Below, one piece after another: positions 36,627 to 49,625 of a stretch of 64,000 bases of DNA. The notes beneath the pieces were generated by a model that was given only the letters and a program-made list of their open reading frames with translations, made no database searches and was not told the origin of the DNA. The DNA lies in assembly GCA_022575985.1 (NCBI GenBank), contig JAKSXM010000231.1, positions 27,752,501-27,816,500 on the forward strand, in the 5' to 3' direction. The position numbers and the translations under genes are program-made. Source of the DNA: Anagrus nilaparvatae. Lineage: Eukaryota > Arthropoda > Insecta > Hymenoptera > Mymaridae. Every line of letters starts with the position of its first letter. The first letter of the stretch is position 1.

Positions 36627-39600
36627 TTAAATTGTTTCATTTATTTTATCAGTATGATATATCGGTGAATTTGATTTACTTTGATTATTTTTATTAACAG
36701 GTGATTTGTTTGATATTTCGATGTTATTTAATACTTTTTCACATTGAAAATTTTTAAATTTCATATGGTTTATATTAGAATCCGTTGAATTTTCATTTTC
36801 TAAAATTATAGCCTCTGAATGAAAATTTAATTTTTCTATGTTTTCATAACCATTTACATTGATTTTTAGAAATTCTATTGGTTCTTGAAATAACTAAAAA
36901 AGAAAAATACTTTTAATAAAAAATACAAGTTTTCTTTGTTAACTAATAAAATGTAAAAAGTTACTTCGCTAAATGGAGAATCTAAAAATAATTCTTGGAT
37001 AAAAACTCTTGCTTTTACTTTGTAAGTATTATTCGCTAATTGTGCAGCTATATCAGAATACATGCAACAATCCTAATTAAATAAATTAAATAAAAATATT
37101 TAGTTTGTATAAAAGTTTTTAATAATTATAATTTTAAAATATTTGAGAAATTTACTTTGAATATTTCAGGATGATTTTGTCTCATTCTAAGCAAAGCATT
37201 CCTACTGCAATAAACAGGATTAGCAAGATGTTGAGTTAGTCGCAGGATTTGCCTGAAATTAAAATTGTAATGTTAAAATACATATATTTTATATAAATAG
37301 GATTAAATTTTTATTCATATAACTGGTAATTACTTTCTGATTTTTATGTCGGATTCTAGTTTATCATTGTTTACATCACTAATTTTTTTTCTAGAACATA
37401 TTAAACAAATTGATATATGATCATTAAAATTATATTTATCTAACTCTTCTTCAATGATGCTTGGATTCATGTTCACTTCTTTATCATCATCTAAATTAAG
37501 TAATGGTTTTAATTTTAAATTATCTTGGAATAACACTACTAAATTTTTAGGTAAACTAATTCCTATATAATAAGATTCTTTATCTTCATCCTCTTGCTGT
37601 AAAAATGAAGAATGAGGTATAGATGATGTAACAGCTTGCATTCCAGTCCAACTGTATGATGAGTCAAGCTCTGATAAACTTCTCAAAGATAATCGTTCAT
37701 CTAAACTATGTATCTGTCAAAAAATATGTTCATTAAAAATTTCAATTAATAATTAAGGATTAAAGTCAAGGGGTTGCCTCTTAAGAAAAAAAAATTTTTT
37801 ACTTCTAAGCTAGTATGTGAGTACATTGGTCTTCGATAGTTTTGCAAACTACGTAGACGTGTGTATCCTTCAGCATCTTGCTGAGTCAGTCTTTGAATGC
37901 TGGAAACAGGACTTGGAGTTCCTCCTATTTCTGAAAATGTAAATTTTTTTGTTTCTAGCTCTGTTGCAGCACTTTCTGATCTAATTCTTGTTCTACGAAT
38001 AATTGGCTCTGACATATCTGGTTTACCATCACTCATGCTGCGATTATGCTTTTGAAGTGATACGGGACTAGAATTAACTTGAGGATTTATTATAAGTGTA
38101 TTTATCGTTGGCCAATTTTCTCCCCTTTTATATCTTACACATGACCAATTGTAATTTAAAAGTATATCTGCACCAGATTGAGTTGTACTAATTAGGCTTA
38201 ATGTATACATTGCTGTTGCTCTTATAGAATAAATGGGACATGATTCTGCAATATCTGTTAAAATTTCAATTATACCTAAATTATTTAAATTTTCTAAACC
38301 AGTTGAGGATGTTCCAGCATGACCTAATATCCATAAGGCAGCTTTGACTTGCAAAAGTTTTCCTGAGAAAAGATAAATGTTAAAATTAATTTTTGAAAGT
38401 TTGATAAATAATTTTATTTTATAGTATTACCTTCCAAATTATTATAATTACATTCAAATGAACTATCTGCATCTATGATAAAACTTTTTTCTGGTGTTGT
38501 TCTTTTTGAATCATTTGAGCCTGAATTTTTATGAATTCTTTTTAAAGATGATGAATTTTCAGAATCAAATATTGTTTCTAAGCGATTTGATTCAAATATC
38601 TCTTCATTACCTAAATCTTCTGACATCATGGAAATATCCTCGAATATCGAACGATTTTCTTTTGTAATTTTAGAGTTCTTAGCTTCTTTATCACCAAATT
38701 CTAAGAGAAACCTTTGAATAACTCGAATAAATCTTTGGAAAACATTTCTTCTTAACAAAAGTTGAGTACCACATTCATGTTGAACTAATTGGCCAATAAG
38801 ATGCGGTGGTAAAAAAACTTCTTTTTGTAAGATTGAATTATCATTAGACCATTTAGTAGTTTCCACAGAATGAAATTTACGTCGAGATATAAAAGAATTT
38901 TGAATTCTAGATTCTATGATTCCAGCATAATGTTCTGCATAACCTTTAACTTGAATCCATTTTTCTAGTTCCTCTGCAGGAGATGGTATAGTTTTAAAAG
39001 CAGATGTCAATGAATAAAATCTAATCTTAAAAAGATACCCTAAATCACCTAAATTATCTAGCCACTTATCCCAATTTTCTAAATCAAACTTTTCCTTAAA
39101 TTCTTGAAAAACTATTTCCAGATATTTTGGCTCTTCACAAACTTCATTTAATGTTTCTAAAGCAGCCAATGCTACTGTTTTGCTAGAATCCCTAAGTTGA
39201 TCAATTAATAGAGGAATGGCCCATTCATTAAAAATATTTATTTGAGCTCTAAGAATTACTCTTAAAAATTGAGTTGCATATAATCGCGTACTTTCTAAGG
39301 AAGAATCTTTGATGATCGTTTGAAATATTTTTCTATTACCTTCGTCTTTTGAATAATCAAGACATGAAATTATTAACTTAACATAACAATCATGATTAGT
39401 TTGAGTAGCCAAATTTTGTAATTTTACTAATAAATTAAACTTTTCTAACAAGCTAGAACCTAAGCTAGTACTACTTAGTTGTCCAATAAATAAAAAGTAA
39501 TTTTGACAGCAAGTAGTTGTTATACGCCTAGGAGAAAATAAACAATCATGGGCAGATTTGGATGTACTGATAGATGCTATTTCATCAGCTATATCATTCA

Positions 39601-42012
39601 CAAGTTCTAATAAAATTTGTGTTCCTTCAGGATTAACTTCTAATAAGCAACTAATTAATTCACAGCAAGCTAACGTAGTTTTGCGAACTAAGTTTGAATT
39701 TGTTGATAAATCTATTCTACTATACTGATTTGAAGTAGGCTTAAAATATCTAGAATAAAAAATAAGGATTTTACATAAAAGTTTTTATATGCAAATATTA
39801 TATAAAAGTTTTTTTATTATCAGAATTATATTATGAACAAATACATATTACAAACCTTATAAGTTTTTTTAAGAACACCTTGTGATCAGAATCTTCTAGT
39901 ACTTTTAACGTATCTATTCTTGATCTGAAAATTGATAACACAACTGACCAGTCCCAATCTAAAGCATCTTTAGAACTTAAAACCCGCGAATCTTTAAGCA
40001 TTTGAGGCATAGGTGATAACTTTTTTAACCATTGACGAAATGATGACTGCCTTTTTTTTTTTGGTTTTGTTGTTGCTGACCAAGCTTGTGGTAGTACTAT
40101 TTTTTCCAAAAAAAGACTTGCTGGGGTTGGCTTTTGTCTCATCATAACATGAATTTTTCCTAATATCTCAACTGCTTCAAGAGCTTGATGACTTCCAGCA
40201 CTTGCATGTTCTAGTAAATTAGGTAAAGGCAGACTCAAATCATAAACTTCTGATGGAAGGAGCAAATGAGCAAAGTGCAAGAGCATGCCTAGTAAAACGG
40301 CTGACATAACTGATATAAAAGTATCAGAAATAACTATAGTTTCTGCTAGAGCCTTGTGAAGTCCACATTCAAGTAAAACATAGATTAAAAATGCTGAATG
40401 TAATTCTGAAATATTAGGACAATGTGAAGTAAGAGTTGGTAAGAGTGACATTCCTTCAGCTACTATAAAACCATCTGCTAATTTCCAAGAATCTCTAAAT
40501 CGACTAGGGTTTACAGCCTCCAATGCTACATCAGCTTCATCTGTCCACATAGGTAAAGGTATATCTAATAGTTCATAAAATAATTCTAATATGGCCTTAC
40601 GAACTTTTAGTTTATCTAAATATAACATGTCAATAATAGCTTTTAATCCAGAATTTTCATAAGGATGACAAAAATGAAGGACTCCTGGATAAGATCTTAA
40701 AATACTTAATAAAGCATATTTACTCGACAAAACTCTGTCTTCCCAGTCTTTGTACTTTTGAAAAATTTTTGAAGGAGGAATATTAGATCTATCACCATTA
40801 ACATTCCAATCTTCTTGAATTCTTTCACCATTAATTGCTTCTATATCACAATAAGGAGCTGCTAAACAAAATAGTGAAACACTAGATCTTGTTTCTGGAT
40901 TAATTAATAATCTAATAAGTACACTTAGTACAGTTTCTACAACTGCTGAATTTTCTTTCATAGTAGCTACTCTAGCTAAAGCTCTGACACCACCACAACT
41001 AATTAAATTGTTTACATTTAAAACAGCCAATTCACAAACCACTGCTAAAAATACATTAAATTTATCTTTTCTCTCCTCTTTATCAGCATTTATTATGCTA
41101 ACAAGAGCTCTTGTTATTACAGGGCTAAAATTTTTTGGAGATAGAATAAGAATTGTTCTAATAAGTCGTAGTACTTGAATTTGTTCCATTTCATTATAAC
41201 TCAAGTCTATACTACGTGATAATAAATATGGATAATGAAGTTTATTTATAATTATCACATGTTCTTCTTTCTTTAATAAATAACGTACTACTCTGAAAGT
41301 AGCTGCTCTAACTTGCATCGCTTCATGAACCAAACCCACTCGTAAACTAAAAGTATAAGATTATTTTTTATTGTATTTTAAAATATTTAAAGCATCTAGT
41401 ATGTAATTTTTACCAGCAAAATAAATCTTCAGAAATATCATCATATTCAGAGGCATCCCTATCCTTTATAAGTTTGACAAAAGCATTTAGATAAGCTAAC
41501 TTTTTCACAGCTGGAACACCGTTCATTTGACATAAAACTGTAGAGAATTCTCTTATGCAGGTTTTTAAGCCTAAACATTAAATATGAATAAAAAATAAAT
41601 AAATTTTTATAGATAACAACAAGAACTAAAAATGATACAAAAAATAAGTGAAATAAACTAAAAAAAGGACTCAAACTGAATCAAATTGAACTGTTACTAA
41701 AGTAATACAATGTAAAATATTATTATTAAAAATAGGTTAAGTCAACGACCTTTTGACAAATCGAATTGCACAGAGTTTTCTTCATTGTTTTCTCGTCTAC
41801 CTATAAAATAAAATATAATTAAAATATAAGTCATTTAAAAATAAAAAAAAAGAGAATAATATAAAATTTATTTTTTTTCTTTTCTTACTTCGATGTGTTC
41901 TACTAGACCCAAGAAATCTTATGTCTGATAATTTTAAAGGATTTTGATCATTATCTTTTCTAATAACTTTTTTGTTACCGGTAACGTAATGCTTAAAAGC
42001 CATTTCAGGCAT
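36627..42012 (-). CDS. rictor: Rictor, TORC2 subunit
   Basis: Ten exons: 42012-41889, 41800-41750, 41570-41414, 41346-39856, 39749-38431, 38362-37803, 37713-37334, 37252-37156, 37072-36965, 36893-36627; 4554 nt, 1517 residues, phases consistent. Rictor is the essential scaffold of TOR complex 2, which phosphorylates Akt and other AGC kinases. Recognisable conserved blocks, in order: CLRVGLVHEAMQVRAATFRV (N-terminal armadillo part), FRDSWKLADGFIVAEGMSLL, the middle domain (NYFLFIGQLSS, RLYATQFLRVILRAQINIFN), the phosphorylation-domain-like VKAALWILGHAGTSSTGLEN, YIGISLP, and the C-terminal block NPVYCSRNALLRMRQNHPEI followed by KARVFIQELFLDSPFSE. The tail after residue 1429 is Asn/Lys-rich and unlike other species. 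Exon 2 uses a weak donor (GTCGTT). Vertebrate Rictor is about 1700 residues, the difference lying in the Ser-rich region. Confidence 0.95.
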
Positions 42013-42747
42013 AAGAATTGTCAATAAAAACTTTTATTTTTATTATTTATTAATTTTAAAATAAAAGCATCACTTTAACATATATCTGATTTGTAATCAA
42101 TTTATGCATTTATTGTTTTATAAAAAGCAAACTTTTGGTTTTTTAGTTAAAATGCCAGCAATTTTTTCACTTTTCATTCATTTTTAATAACATTAATTGA
42201 TAATAAAACTAAATTATAATTAAAAAAATTTTTTTAGAACACTAATAAATATTTAAATTATTTTGTAATAAGCAGCCGCAACTTTTTTTAGCATCCCCGA
42301 CTGGATCCGACTGAAAGTTTACTAACACAAGAGTATCAATGACCCCCTCCCCCCTCACACCATCGTAAAAAATATACACAAAATTTTATATAAAGAAAAA
42401 ACACAACACAGTACCAAAAGTTTAAATATATTGAATATTTTTGGATATTTTGAATTTCTTTTAAAAAAATAGTTTTTTCAAATATTTCTTTTTTTCTTGT
42501 CAAATCAAAACTACATTTCACAGAAACAGATTTTAAAAACGTGAATAAGTATTTTATCGTAAGGTTAGGTTGTTATTCAAAAATCGGAGCAAAAAATTTA
42601 TCAAAACTAATCTGATGAAATTCGTAATCAAAACTACTAACTAGTCAATTCTGACAAAATCAACAGAAAGGAATAATCAAAGAAGTATATGAAAATCTAA
42701 AGCTACAGTATTTTTTTAAGTGGTGTTAATATTTTTCAATATCAATA
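42013..42747. promoter_or_regulatory. Divergent promoter region of rictor and eIF2B-gamma
   Basis: 735 bp separate two head-to-head start codons, so both promoters must lie here. It contains a short GC-richer part at 42270-42360 ('agcagccgcaac', 'catccccgactggatccgac', 'accccctccccc'). No TATA box can be distinguished in this composition. Confidence 0.5.
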
Positions 42748-44325
42748 ATGGTTAGACAAGTAGATTTTCAAGCTGTTGTACTTGCTGCTGGAAAAGGTTC
42801 CCGTATGACAGAAATAACAGCTGGAAAAGCAAAATGTTTATTACCAATAGGAAATATGCCAATGATTTGGTATCCATTAAAACTTTTAGAAGAAGCAGGT
42901 TTTACAGAAGCTATTGTTATAATCTCAGAGTCTATAAAATCAGATTTTAATAATGCAGTTGATAAAATGAATTTAAAATTAGAATTAGATATTGTAGGTA
43001 TTTCTGAATCTGAAGATATTGGAACCGCTGATTCTTTAAGATATATTCATGATAAAATTCACAAAGATATGCTTGTTATAACATCTGATTTAATTGCAAA
43101 TATCAATATTTCTGAAACATTAAATTTATATCGAAAAAATAATGCAAGTATAACAGCTTTGTTATTACAGAATCCTAAGATTCCTGAAGATTTTATAGTA
43201 CCTGGGCCAAAATGTAAACAAAAACCTGAAAGAGATTTAATTGGAATTGATAATGAAACTGGACGCATAGTATTTTTAGCTTCAGCTTCAGATTTTGAGG
43301 AAACTATTAATATGTCACACAAGTTACTAAAAAAACATTCGAATTTTACTGTTTACTCTAAATTATTAGATGCACATTTATACGTTATTAGCAAATGGAT
43401 CCTGGAGTTTTTACTACATCACAAGTGAGTTAAAATTTTTTCATAAGTTAATATCAATTTATAGTATTATGTTTTTACAAATAATTAATTTTTTTAGAAA
43501 TTTTAATACATTAAAAGGAGAATTGTTACCTTACATTGTTAAAAAACAGCTTGATAAACCTAAAAAAAATATTGAAGAAAAAAATGCATCCGTCATAAAA
43601 GTAGATTTAAAAAATGATATTTTTCGCTTTGCAGAAGAAAGGCCTTATGATGTTTTAATAAGAAATATGTCTGCCTTTAATGATCATAATACAGATTTAG
43701 ATGAGGCATTTCATGGGGATATTATAAGGTGCTATGCGCATATACTTACTGGAAAATGTGGCTTAAGAGCAAATACAATACAAATGTATAGTCTTGCTAA
43801 TGCAGTGGTCAGTAAGATTAAAAAAAATAAAATTTCATTAAAAATACTCTTTTTTCTAATAAATCATTATATAATTTAGGTAAATGATTGGTATAATTTA
43901 AAAAACGATGGTGAGTTACCTGGCTCAAGTATTTCTCCAAATGCAGTTGTTAAAAGTACTCAAGTACAAAATTGTAGAATAGATGATAATGCAAAAATTA
44001 GTGAAAAAACATCATTAAAACAAAGTTTTATTGGAAATAATGTCACTGTTGAACCAAAAACAAGAATCCTAAAATCAGTTTTAATGGGAAATGTAACAGT
44101 GAAAGAAAAGTAAGTTGTTTATTATCATTTATTTCTTTTACTTACAAAAAAACTTTTTAAAATTTTTTTTGCAGGTGTGTCATTGATAATTGTATAATTT
44201 GTGATGGTTGCACTATTGAATCAGGAGTAGAATTAAAAGATTGTTTAGTTGGTGCTAATCACGTTGTTACTTCAAGTTGTACTCGTGAAGTCTTAACAGA
44301 TGTTGATAGATTGATGGAAATTTAA
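42748..44325 (+). CDS. eIF2Bgamma: Translation initiation factor eIF2B subunit gamma
   Basis: Four exons: 42748-43424, 43498-43804, 43880-44109, 44175-44325; 1365 nt, 454 residues (human EIF2B3 has about 450). Part of the eIF2B catalytic sub-complex with epsilon, which recycles eIF2-GDP to eIF2-GTP. The N-terminal nucleotidyltransferase-like domain starts FQAVVLAAGKGSRMTEIT (motif L12-M20), with KCLLPIGNMPMIWYPL. The C-terminal part is a left-handed beta-helix of hexapeptide-type repeats (SSISPNAVV, CRIDDNAKI, KTSLKQSFIGNNV, CVIDNCIICDGCTI) ending DRLMEI. The exon 2/3 junction needs attention: only the weak donor GCA|GTGGTC at 43805 keeps frame, while the stronger-looking A|GTAAGA seven bases later would shift it. 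A polyadenylation signal AATAAA is at 44407. Confidence 0.93.
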
Positions 44326-44710
44326 TAAAAATTTACTTAAGTTTTTTTTTTAATTTTCTATTTATTTGAAATTTGTTTTCTTCTCTGTACATAATATATT
44401 AATTGAAATAAATAGATGAATGTATCAAGCAATAATTATCTTTTATTTTTTATATTTTCTAGTTAAATCACTAAATTGGTAAATTATAATTAAAACATTG
44501 TAAGTATACAAATTTATAATAGAAATCTAAAAAATGTTACAAATTGTTTTACGAAAATTTCATAAATTTTTTTTTATAAATTAAAAAACCGCGCTTCAAC
44601 TTTGTTAACGCCATCTGTGTAAAAGTTTACTTTTAGTTAGGTCATATGGCGCATGAGAAAAAAATTCCTTCCTTCGGTTCTTTCTAAACTGTACTCTTTC
44701 GTATTGAAAA
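44326..44710. promoter_or_regulatory. RpL37 upstream region with 5'TOP-like pyrimidine tract
   Basis: Between the eIF2B-gamma stop and the RpL37 ATG. TTCCTTCCTTCGGTTCTTTC (from 44665) and CTCTTTC (44694-44700) precede the ATG at 44711. Pyrimidine-initiated starts of this kind are typical of ribosomal-protein genes and mediate TOR-dependent translation. The exact start site is inferred. Confidence 0.5.
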
Positions 44711-46060
44711 ATGGTAAGAATTTTTCGTTAAAAAAATCCAAAATATTTATAATAATCTTTGTTGCAATTGTTAAATAAAATATTTTTATTGCATCTTTTT
44801 AAAACAAAAAGTGTTAAATTATATATATTTTTAATATTGAATAATTGTTTTAAAACTAATTATGTGAAGTTAATTTTATTGGGGTTAGGAAACAGCCTGT
44901 TTTTTAGTGTTTATTATTTTATTTATTTACATTAAGCTTAAATTTATTTATTAATAAATAATTACACGTAAAATAAATTTAATTAATTTCATTCAGTGTA
45001 AAAATGTTTTATTTTTGATTTATTTAAAATATTTTGTTGTTTATTACAAACTATTACTTCTTTGTTTACTGAGCAATAGTGTTGGGCAATGACGAATTTT
45101 TTTAAAAATATTTATATCGACATTAATTTTTTAATTAATTAAACTGTAAAACTATATTTTTTTATTTTAGACGAAGGGTACATCAAGTTTTGGTAAACGG
45201 CGTAACAAGACACATACGTTGTGCAGACGATGTGGTCGTAGCTCTTATCACATTCAAAAATCACAATGTGCACAATGTGGATACCCAAAAAAGAAAATGC
45301 GTTCTTGTAAGTATAATTTAGCAATCTGTTTTAATAATATCAGTAGTAAACTTTAAGTACAAAAAAAGTATTTATCAATTAGTTATAACTTCAAATTTGT
45401 GGTTTCTAATTAAAAACTAATATTTTAAGCTAAAACTTCTATTTTATTAATTAAAACTAACATATTTAAAATTTCTTATATAGATAACTGGTCTATAAAA
45501 GCTAAAAGGAGGAAGACCACTGGTACAGGTCGCATGCGTCACTTAAAAATTGTAAAACGCAAATTCAAGTAAGTTAATTGTTTAAAACTATATCGTTTAC
45601 CAATATGATTGTAAATATCAAATAAGATTGTTTACAAAAAAAAAAACAGTTTTGTTTTTCAAAATTTAAATTCAAATTTCTAAGATATATGTATTTTTGG
45701 GTATATATCTATGATATTATTTTTGTTTGCAACTTAAAAATTTTTTAATGAAGTAGTAAAATTAAAATTAGATTTTATATCAACTTCCTAATATAAGTTT
45801 ACATATTTTATTAGCATAAAATTTTAATTCATTTACTTTGTATGTATTAAATTTAAATAAAAAAAATATGTAGGTATATTTATTTTAAACAATATAAATA
45901 AAAACAAGTTGGGTTGATTAAAGTAATTTAAATTAAAATAGAACTTTAATTATTGTAAAAACAGATTTAGTTTGATTAAGTTTACATGTTTTTTTATTTT
46001 TGTTTCAGGAACGGATTTAGGGAAGGAGGAGCCAAACCAAAAGCTGTTGCTTCAAAATAA
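44711..46060 (+). CDS. RpL37: 60S ribosomal protein L37
   Basis: Four exons: 44711-44713 (the ATG alone), 45171-45306, 45484-45568, 46009-46060; 276 nt, 91 residues. Component of the large ribosomal subunit that binds 5.8S/28S rRNA. The protein is [19 protein letters not shown].., with a zinc ribbon formed by Cys19, Cys22, Cys34 and Cys37 ([18 protein letters not shown]), a basic middle ([20 protein letters not shown]) and the end [11 protein letters not shown]. Length and Cys positions match the family. An intron directly after the initiator ATG is common in ribosomal-protein genes. The three introns (457, 177, 440 nt) were checked for C/D snoRNA boxes and none was seen. Polyadenylation signal AATAAA at 46077. 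Confidence 0.97.
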
Positions 46061-46840
46061 ATGTAATTAAGAACACAATAAAAACAAACAAATGTTTTTC
46101 TTAAAATCTTGTGTATTTTTTTTTTTTTTAATTTTTGTTAAGTACAATTATATGTAAAATAAATACATATATTTTTTTCCAATTAAAAAATCTGTGATTT
46201 TCTTTTAAAAAACTTTAAGATTCTTACATAAGAATTGTCAAAACCTGTATATGCCATTTAAATTATTTTGTTACAGATTAGTTAATCAAATATCATAAAA
46301 GTTGTTTAATGAGATTATTATGTGTAATAATTCAAATAATTATTATACGTACTTAATGATGAAAAAATTTTTTTTATTGTTACCAAGTAGCAAAGAATGG
46401 CGAATGAAAATGAGTGGGAAAAATTATTTGATAAGGATTCAACAGTTAAATAATTACTAACTTAAATTTGAAATTCAGTTGGAATCAATATTACATTCAA
46501 TAAAGTAGTATTTTTGTTGCTGCTGCAGCGGCATTGAAGCAGCTGTAGTAGAGTTCCAGGGTAGAATCAAATTGTTGTTGAATAAGTTATGCCTCTTATT
46601 TGTCAACCTACTTTTCTTTTACATAAGCGTCAAAGAATTAAGAATTTACTTGATTTAAGCCACGGAGGCTAAAAAAGATAAATTATTTTTTTTTAAAAGG
46701 CTTAATTTTTATAGCTAAATCTACTTGATTTGGCATTTATAATTTTTCTTATTTGAAAATTGAGGGAAACTACAAATTGTCTTGAAACCCTTATCTAATT
46801 AAAAAAATTTTCATTATTAATAAACCAAAATAAGCAAATA
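46061..46840. other. Intergenic region RpL37 - MPV17L2
   Basis: 780 bp of AT-rich DNA. A short GC-richer part at 46515-46560 ('gttgctgctgcagcggcattgaagcagctgtag') has an internal CTGCAG palindrome but no long open frame. Otherwise nothing recognised. Confidence 0.5.
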
Positions 46841-49625
46841 ATGGGAATTATACGTAAAATGTTTGGTAAGATTAAATTTTGTTTATTTTATAATTTATGA
46901 ATGTTTTCTTTTTATTAAATAATTTAAATTTAAAAACTTTAATTTACTAAAAATTAAATGTATACTTGAAATTCAGGCAAGTATCTTCTGGTTACAAATA
47001 CTGTAAGCTGTGGTGTAATGATGGGTGTAGGAGATTTAATTCAGCAAAAAACTGAATTATTTAAGAAAAATGTTTGTGAAAGTAAAGTAGAAATCAAAAT
47101 TGACGATTTAGAGGATAGCTCTTTTGATGTAATTAGAACACGAAATATGACAGCAGTAGGTATCGTGCAAGGTCCTTTTAACCATTATTTTTACACTATA
47201 TTAGACCGTTTTTTGCCTGGAAAAAATACTTTTTCAATAATGAAAAAAACAGTTTTGGATCAAACAATTGCCAGCCCTACTTGCCTTGGTATATTTTTTG
47301 TTGGGCTTGGATATCTTGAGCAAAAAAATATCAAGGAAATTACAGCAGAAATAAGTCATAAAATTTTTGATGTTTGGAAAGTAAGTATTAGCTTAAAATT
47401 GATATTTAAAGTTCGTACCCATTAGATTCATATTATATACAGATTTCATCGTTTATGATTTCATTATTGTTTTTGGTGAGCTGATGGAGAATCTTTTGGC
47501 ACATTTTTACATTGTACGAATTTTCCGATATGAATGAAACACATTTTTATCAGTTATTCTATCTAATTTCGAGTATTTATCTAATAATACAGGCGCCAGC
47601 TATACTAATTACGCCCAAAAATTAAATTTCTTTTTCCGAGGATAAAAATAGGTGGTATTTATGTTTTTTGACCCGCTGAACACGAATCCGGGGTCCGTTT
47701 TGCGAATTTCGTGGTCAATTTTTTGTTATTGACAAATTATTGGCCAATTTCGCAATAATTTGTTAATAACAAAAAATTGACCACGAAATTCGCAAAATGG
47801 ACCCCGGATTCGTATTCAGCGGGTCAATAAACATAAATACCATCTATTTTTATCCTCGGGAAAAGAAATTTAATTTTTTAATTTTTGGGCGTGATTAGTA
47901 TGGCTGGCGCCTAGACTATAAAGTTTCAGATACCAATCGCAATTTCAGGTTTTTTTCATTAATTAATCTTTATGGGTACAAAATAAAATAATATAGCTAT
48001 TTTTTAAACAAGGGACAAAATATTGGTTTTGACTTTGCATGCACGAACGAGTGCAGACAGCATGCAAAAGTCGAATCCCATATTTTGCCCCGTGATTTAA
48101 AACTTAGTTTTACATATATGGGTCTCCCTAGTATGGAAAATAGGCTTTTTTGCCCTAGATATGTAATAAGCTTTTGCATATCTAGGGCAAAAAAAGCCTA
48201 TTTTCTGCCCTAGGGAGACGGCTTTCTTGCCCATTATATGTAAAACTATATTTTAGAACACGGGACAAAATATAAGGTTCGGCTTTTGCAAGCTGTCTGC
48301 ACACGCAAGCTACGCTCTCTTGTGCATACAGCTGCATGCAAAGCCAAAACCAATATTTTATCCCTTGTTTAATAAATAGCTATTTTTCTAGTTCAAACAA
48401 TAACAAATTACTTGCAACGACGCAGAAATATAATATTTGTTAACCATGCGAGAAACAAAATAAAGATTTAGAAAATATAATGAATTTTTGTTTTACCGGG
48501 TAAAAAATTAGTTGATGCAAGTGATATAAAATTAGTTTTTAATTATTTTTTACGTTTCAAGTCATTTTTGAATTTAAAAAATTGCCCTTTCGTCGAGAAG
48601 TTCCACTCGTCTTTTAGTTATTTTTTGAAATTTTCCCCCTATTTTTTTAACGTTTCAAAACCAAGTCGAAATCAAAGAGTTTTTTTACCATTTTTAACCA
48701 TTGTTTTTTGGCTTTTTTAGTTAGAATCTTATTAGTCCTGTCGCCATCAATGCTATTTAATGCCATGAAATGCCATAAAAGTTCCATGGAAAAAAATGGG
48801 TGGTATTTATATTTTTTGACCTGCTAAACACGAATCCGGGATCTATTTCTCAAAATTGACCACTAATTTCGCAAAATAGACCCCGGATTCGTGTTTAGCG
48901 GGTCAAAAAACTTAAATACAACCCATTTTTTTCCATGGAACTTTTATGCTATTTTAGTATTTTATGGCATTAAATAGCATTGCTGGCGACAGGGCTATAT
49001 GGCTCATTCCATAAAACAGGCGTAATCTTCAACATAGCCCCATTTTTGAAAAAAGGGATTGAATAATTGAAACATAAGTTTTGATTAAATTTTATATGAC
49101 CTTGAAATTTTTCATATTGATTTTAAAAATAAAGTATAATTATTTAAAATCTCAGTGCAATAAATTATAAGTTTCTATTTGAAAAGCTTTAAAATCTAAT
49201 AAAGATTTCATGTAGATTAATAATTGAGTAACTATAAGATTTTGTCCTTTTAAAGATAAGAAATTTTAATTATATAACTGATAATATTTTTTCTATCATT
49301 TTCTAGAAAAAAAACCATTATAAATTTAAAATTATCACAAATTTTAATTTTAATTCAATTAAAATTTAAAAAAATCTTTGTATTTATATAAAATTATAAT
49401 TTACTCTTTATAGATTGATTGCATGTTTTGGCCACCAACACAATGGATCAATTTTTTGTTAGTACCAATGCGTTATCGAGTTCTATATTGTAACACAATG
49501 ATGATGTTTTATGATATGATATTATCGTACATGAAATATGTAAGACATTAATTTTGATTTATTTATAATTGCAAAGTTTTCAAAAATTATTAAATTTTAT
49601 TATTTTTTATTTTTAGGATATGTAA
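46841..49625 (+). CDS. MPV17L2: Mpv17-like protein 2 (Mpv17/PMP22 family)
   Basis: Four exons: 46841-46865, 46977-47380, 49414-49539, 49617-49625 (the last encodes only Asp-Met-stop); 564 nt, 187 residues. A small multi-pass membrane protein, in mitochondria for this subgroup, where vertebrate MPV17L2 supports mitoribosome assembly. Family marks: GKYLLVTNTVSCGVMMGVGD at the N-terminus, GIVQGPFNHYFYTILDRFLP, KKTVLDQTIASPTC, then the signature WPPTQWINFLLVPMRYRVLY and MILSYMKY near the end. Length is about normal. Intron 2 is 2.03 kb and carries three foldback elements, while the other introns are about 75-110 nt. Polyadenylation signal AATAAA at 49702. Confidence 0.9.
47590..47913. mobile_element. 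Foldback element in MPV17L2 intron, GGCGCCAGC ends
   Basis: CAGGCGCCAGCTATACTAAT and ATTAGTATGGCTGGCGCCTA are near-perfect inverses. The arms continue through 'acgcccaaaaattaaatttc' and the block GTATTTATGTTTTTTGACCC, and meet around 47755. The flank on each side is TA. It shares its inner arms with 34673-36386 and 48733-48997 but has different tips. Confidence 0.85.
47995..48381. mobile_element. Foldback element in MPV17L2 intron, AGCTATTTTTTAAACAAGGG ends
   Basis: The left arm reads AGCTATTTTTTAAACAAGGG followed by ACAAAATATTGGTTTTGACT and TTTGCATGC. The right arm is the inverse, ending CTTGTTTAATAAATAGCT. The centre at about 48165-48200 ('cctagatatg..catatctagggc') completes a 387-bp hairpin. 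Unrelated in sequence to its two neighbours. Non-coding. Confidence 0.85.
48733..48997. mobile_element. Short foldback element, TAGTCCTGTCGCC family
   Basis: TAGTCCTGTCGCCATCAATG and CATTGCTGGCGACAGGGCTA bound a 265-bp inverted structure. It shares the ends and subterminal block (GACC(C/T)GCTAAACACGAATCC) with the 1.7-kb element at 34673-36386, so it is probably an internally deleted relative. Confidence 0.85.

Noticed and set aside
44714..46008. Possible snoRNA in RpL37 introns
   Set aside because: No RTGATGA / CTGA box pair with flanking stem and no H/ACA-type ANANNA plus ACA arrangement could be found by eye.
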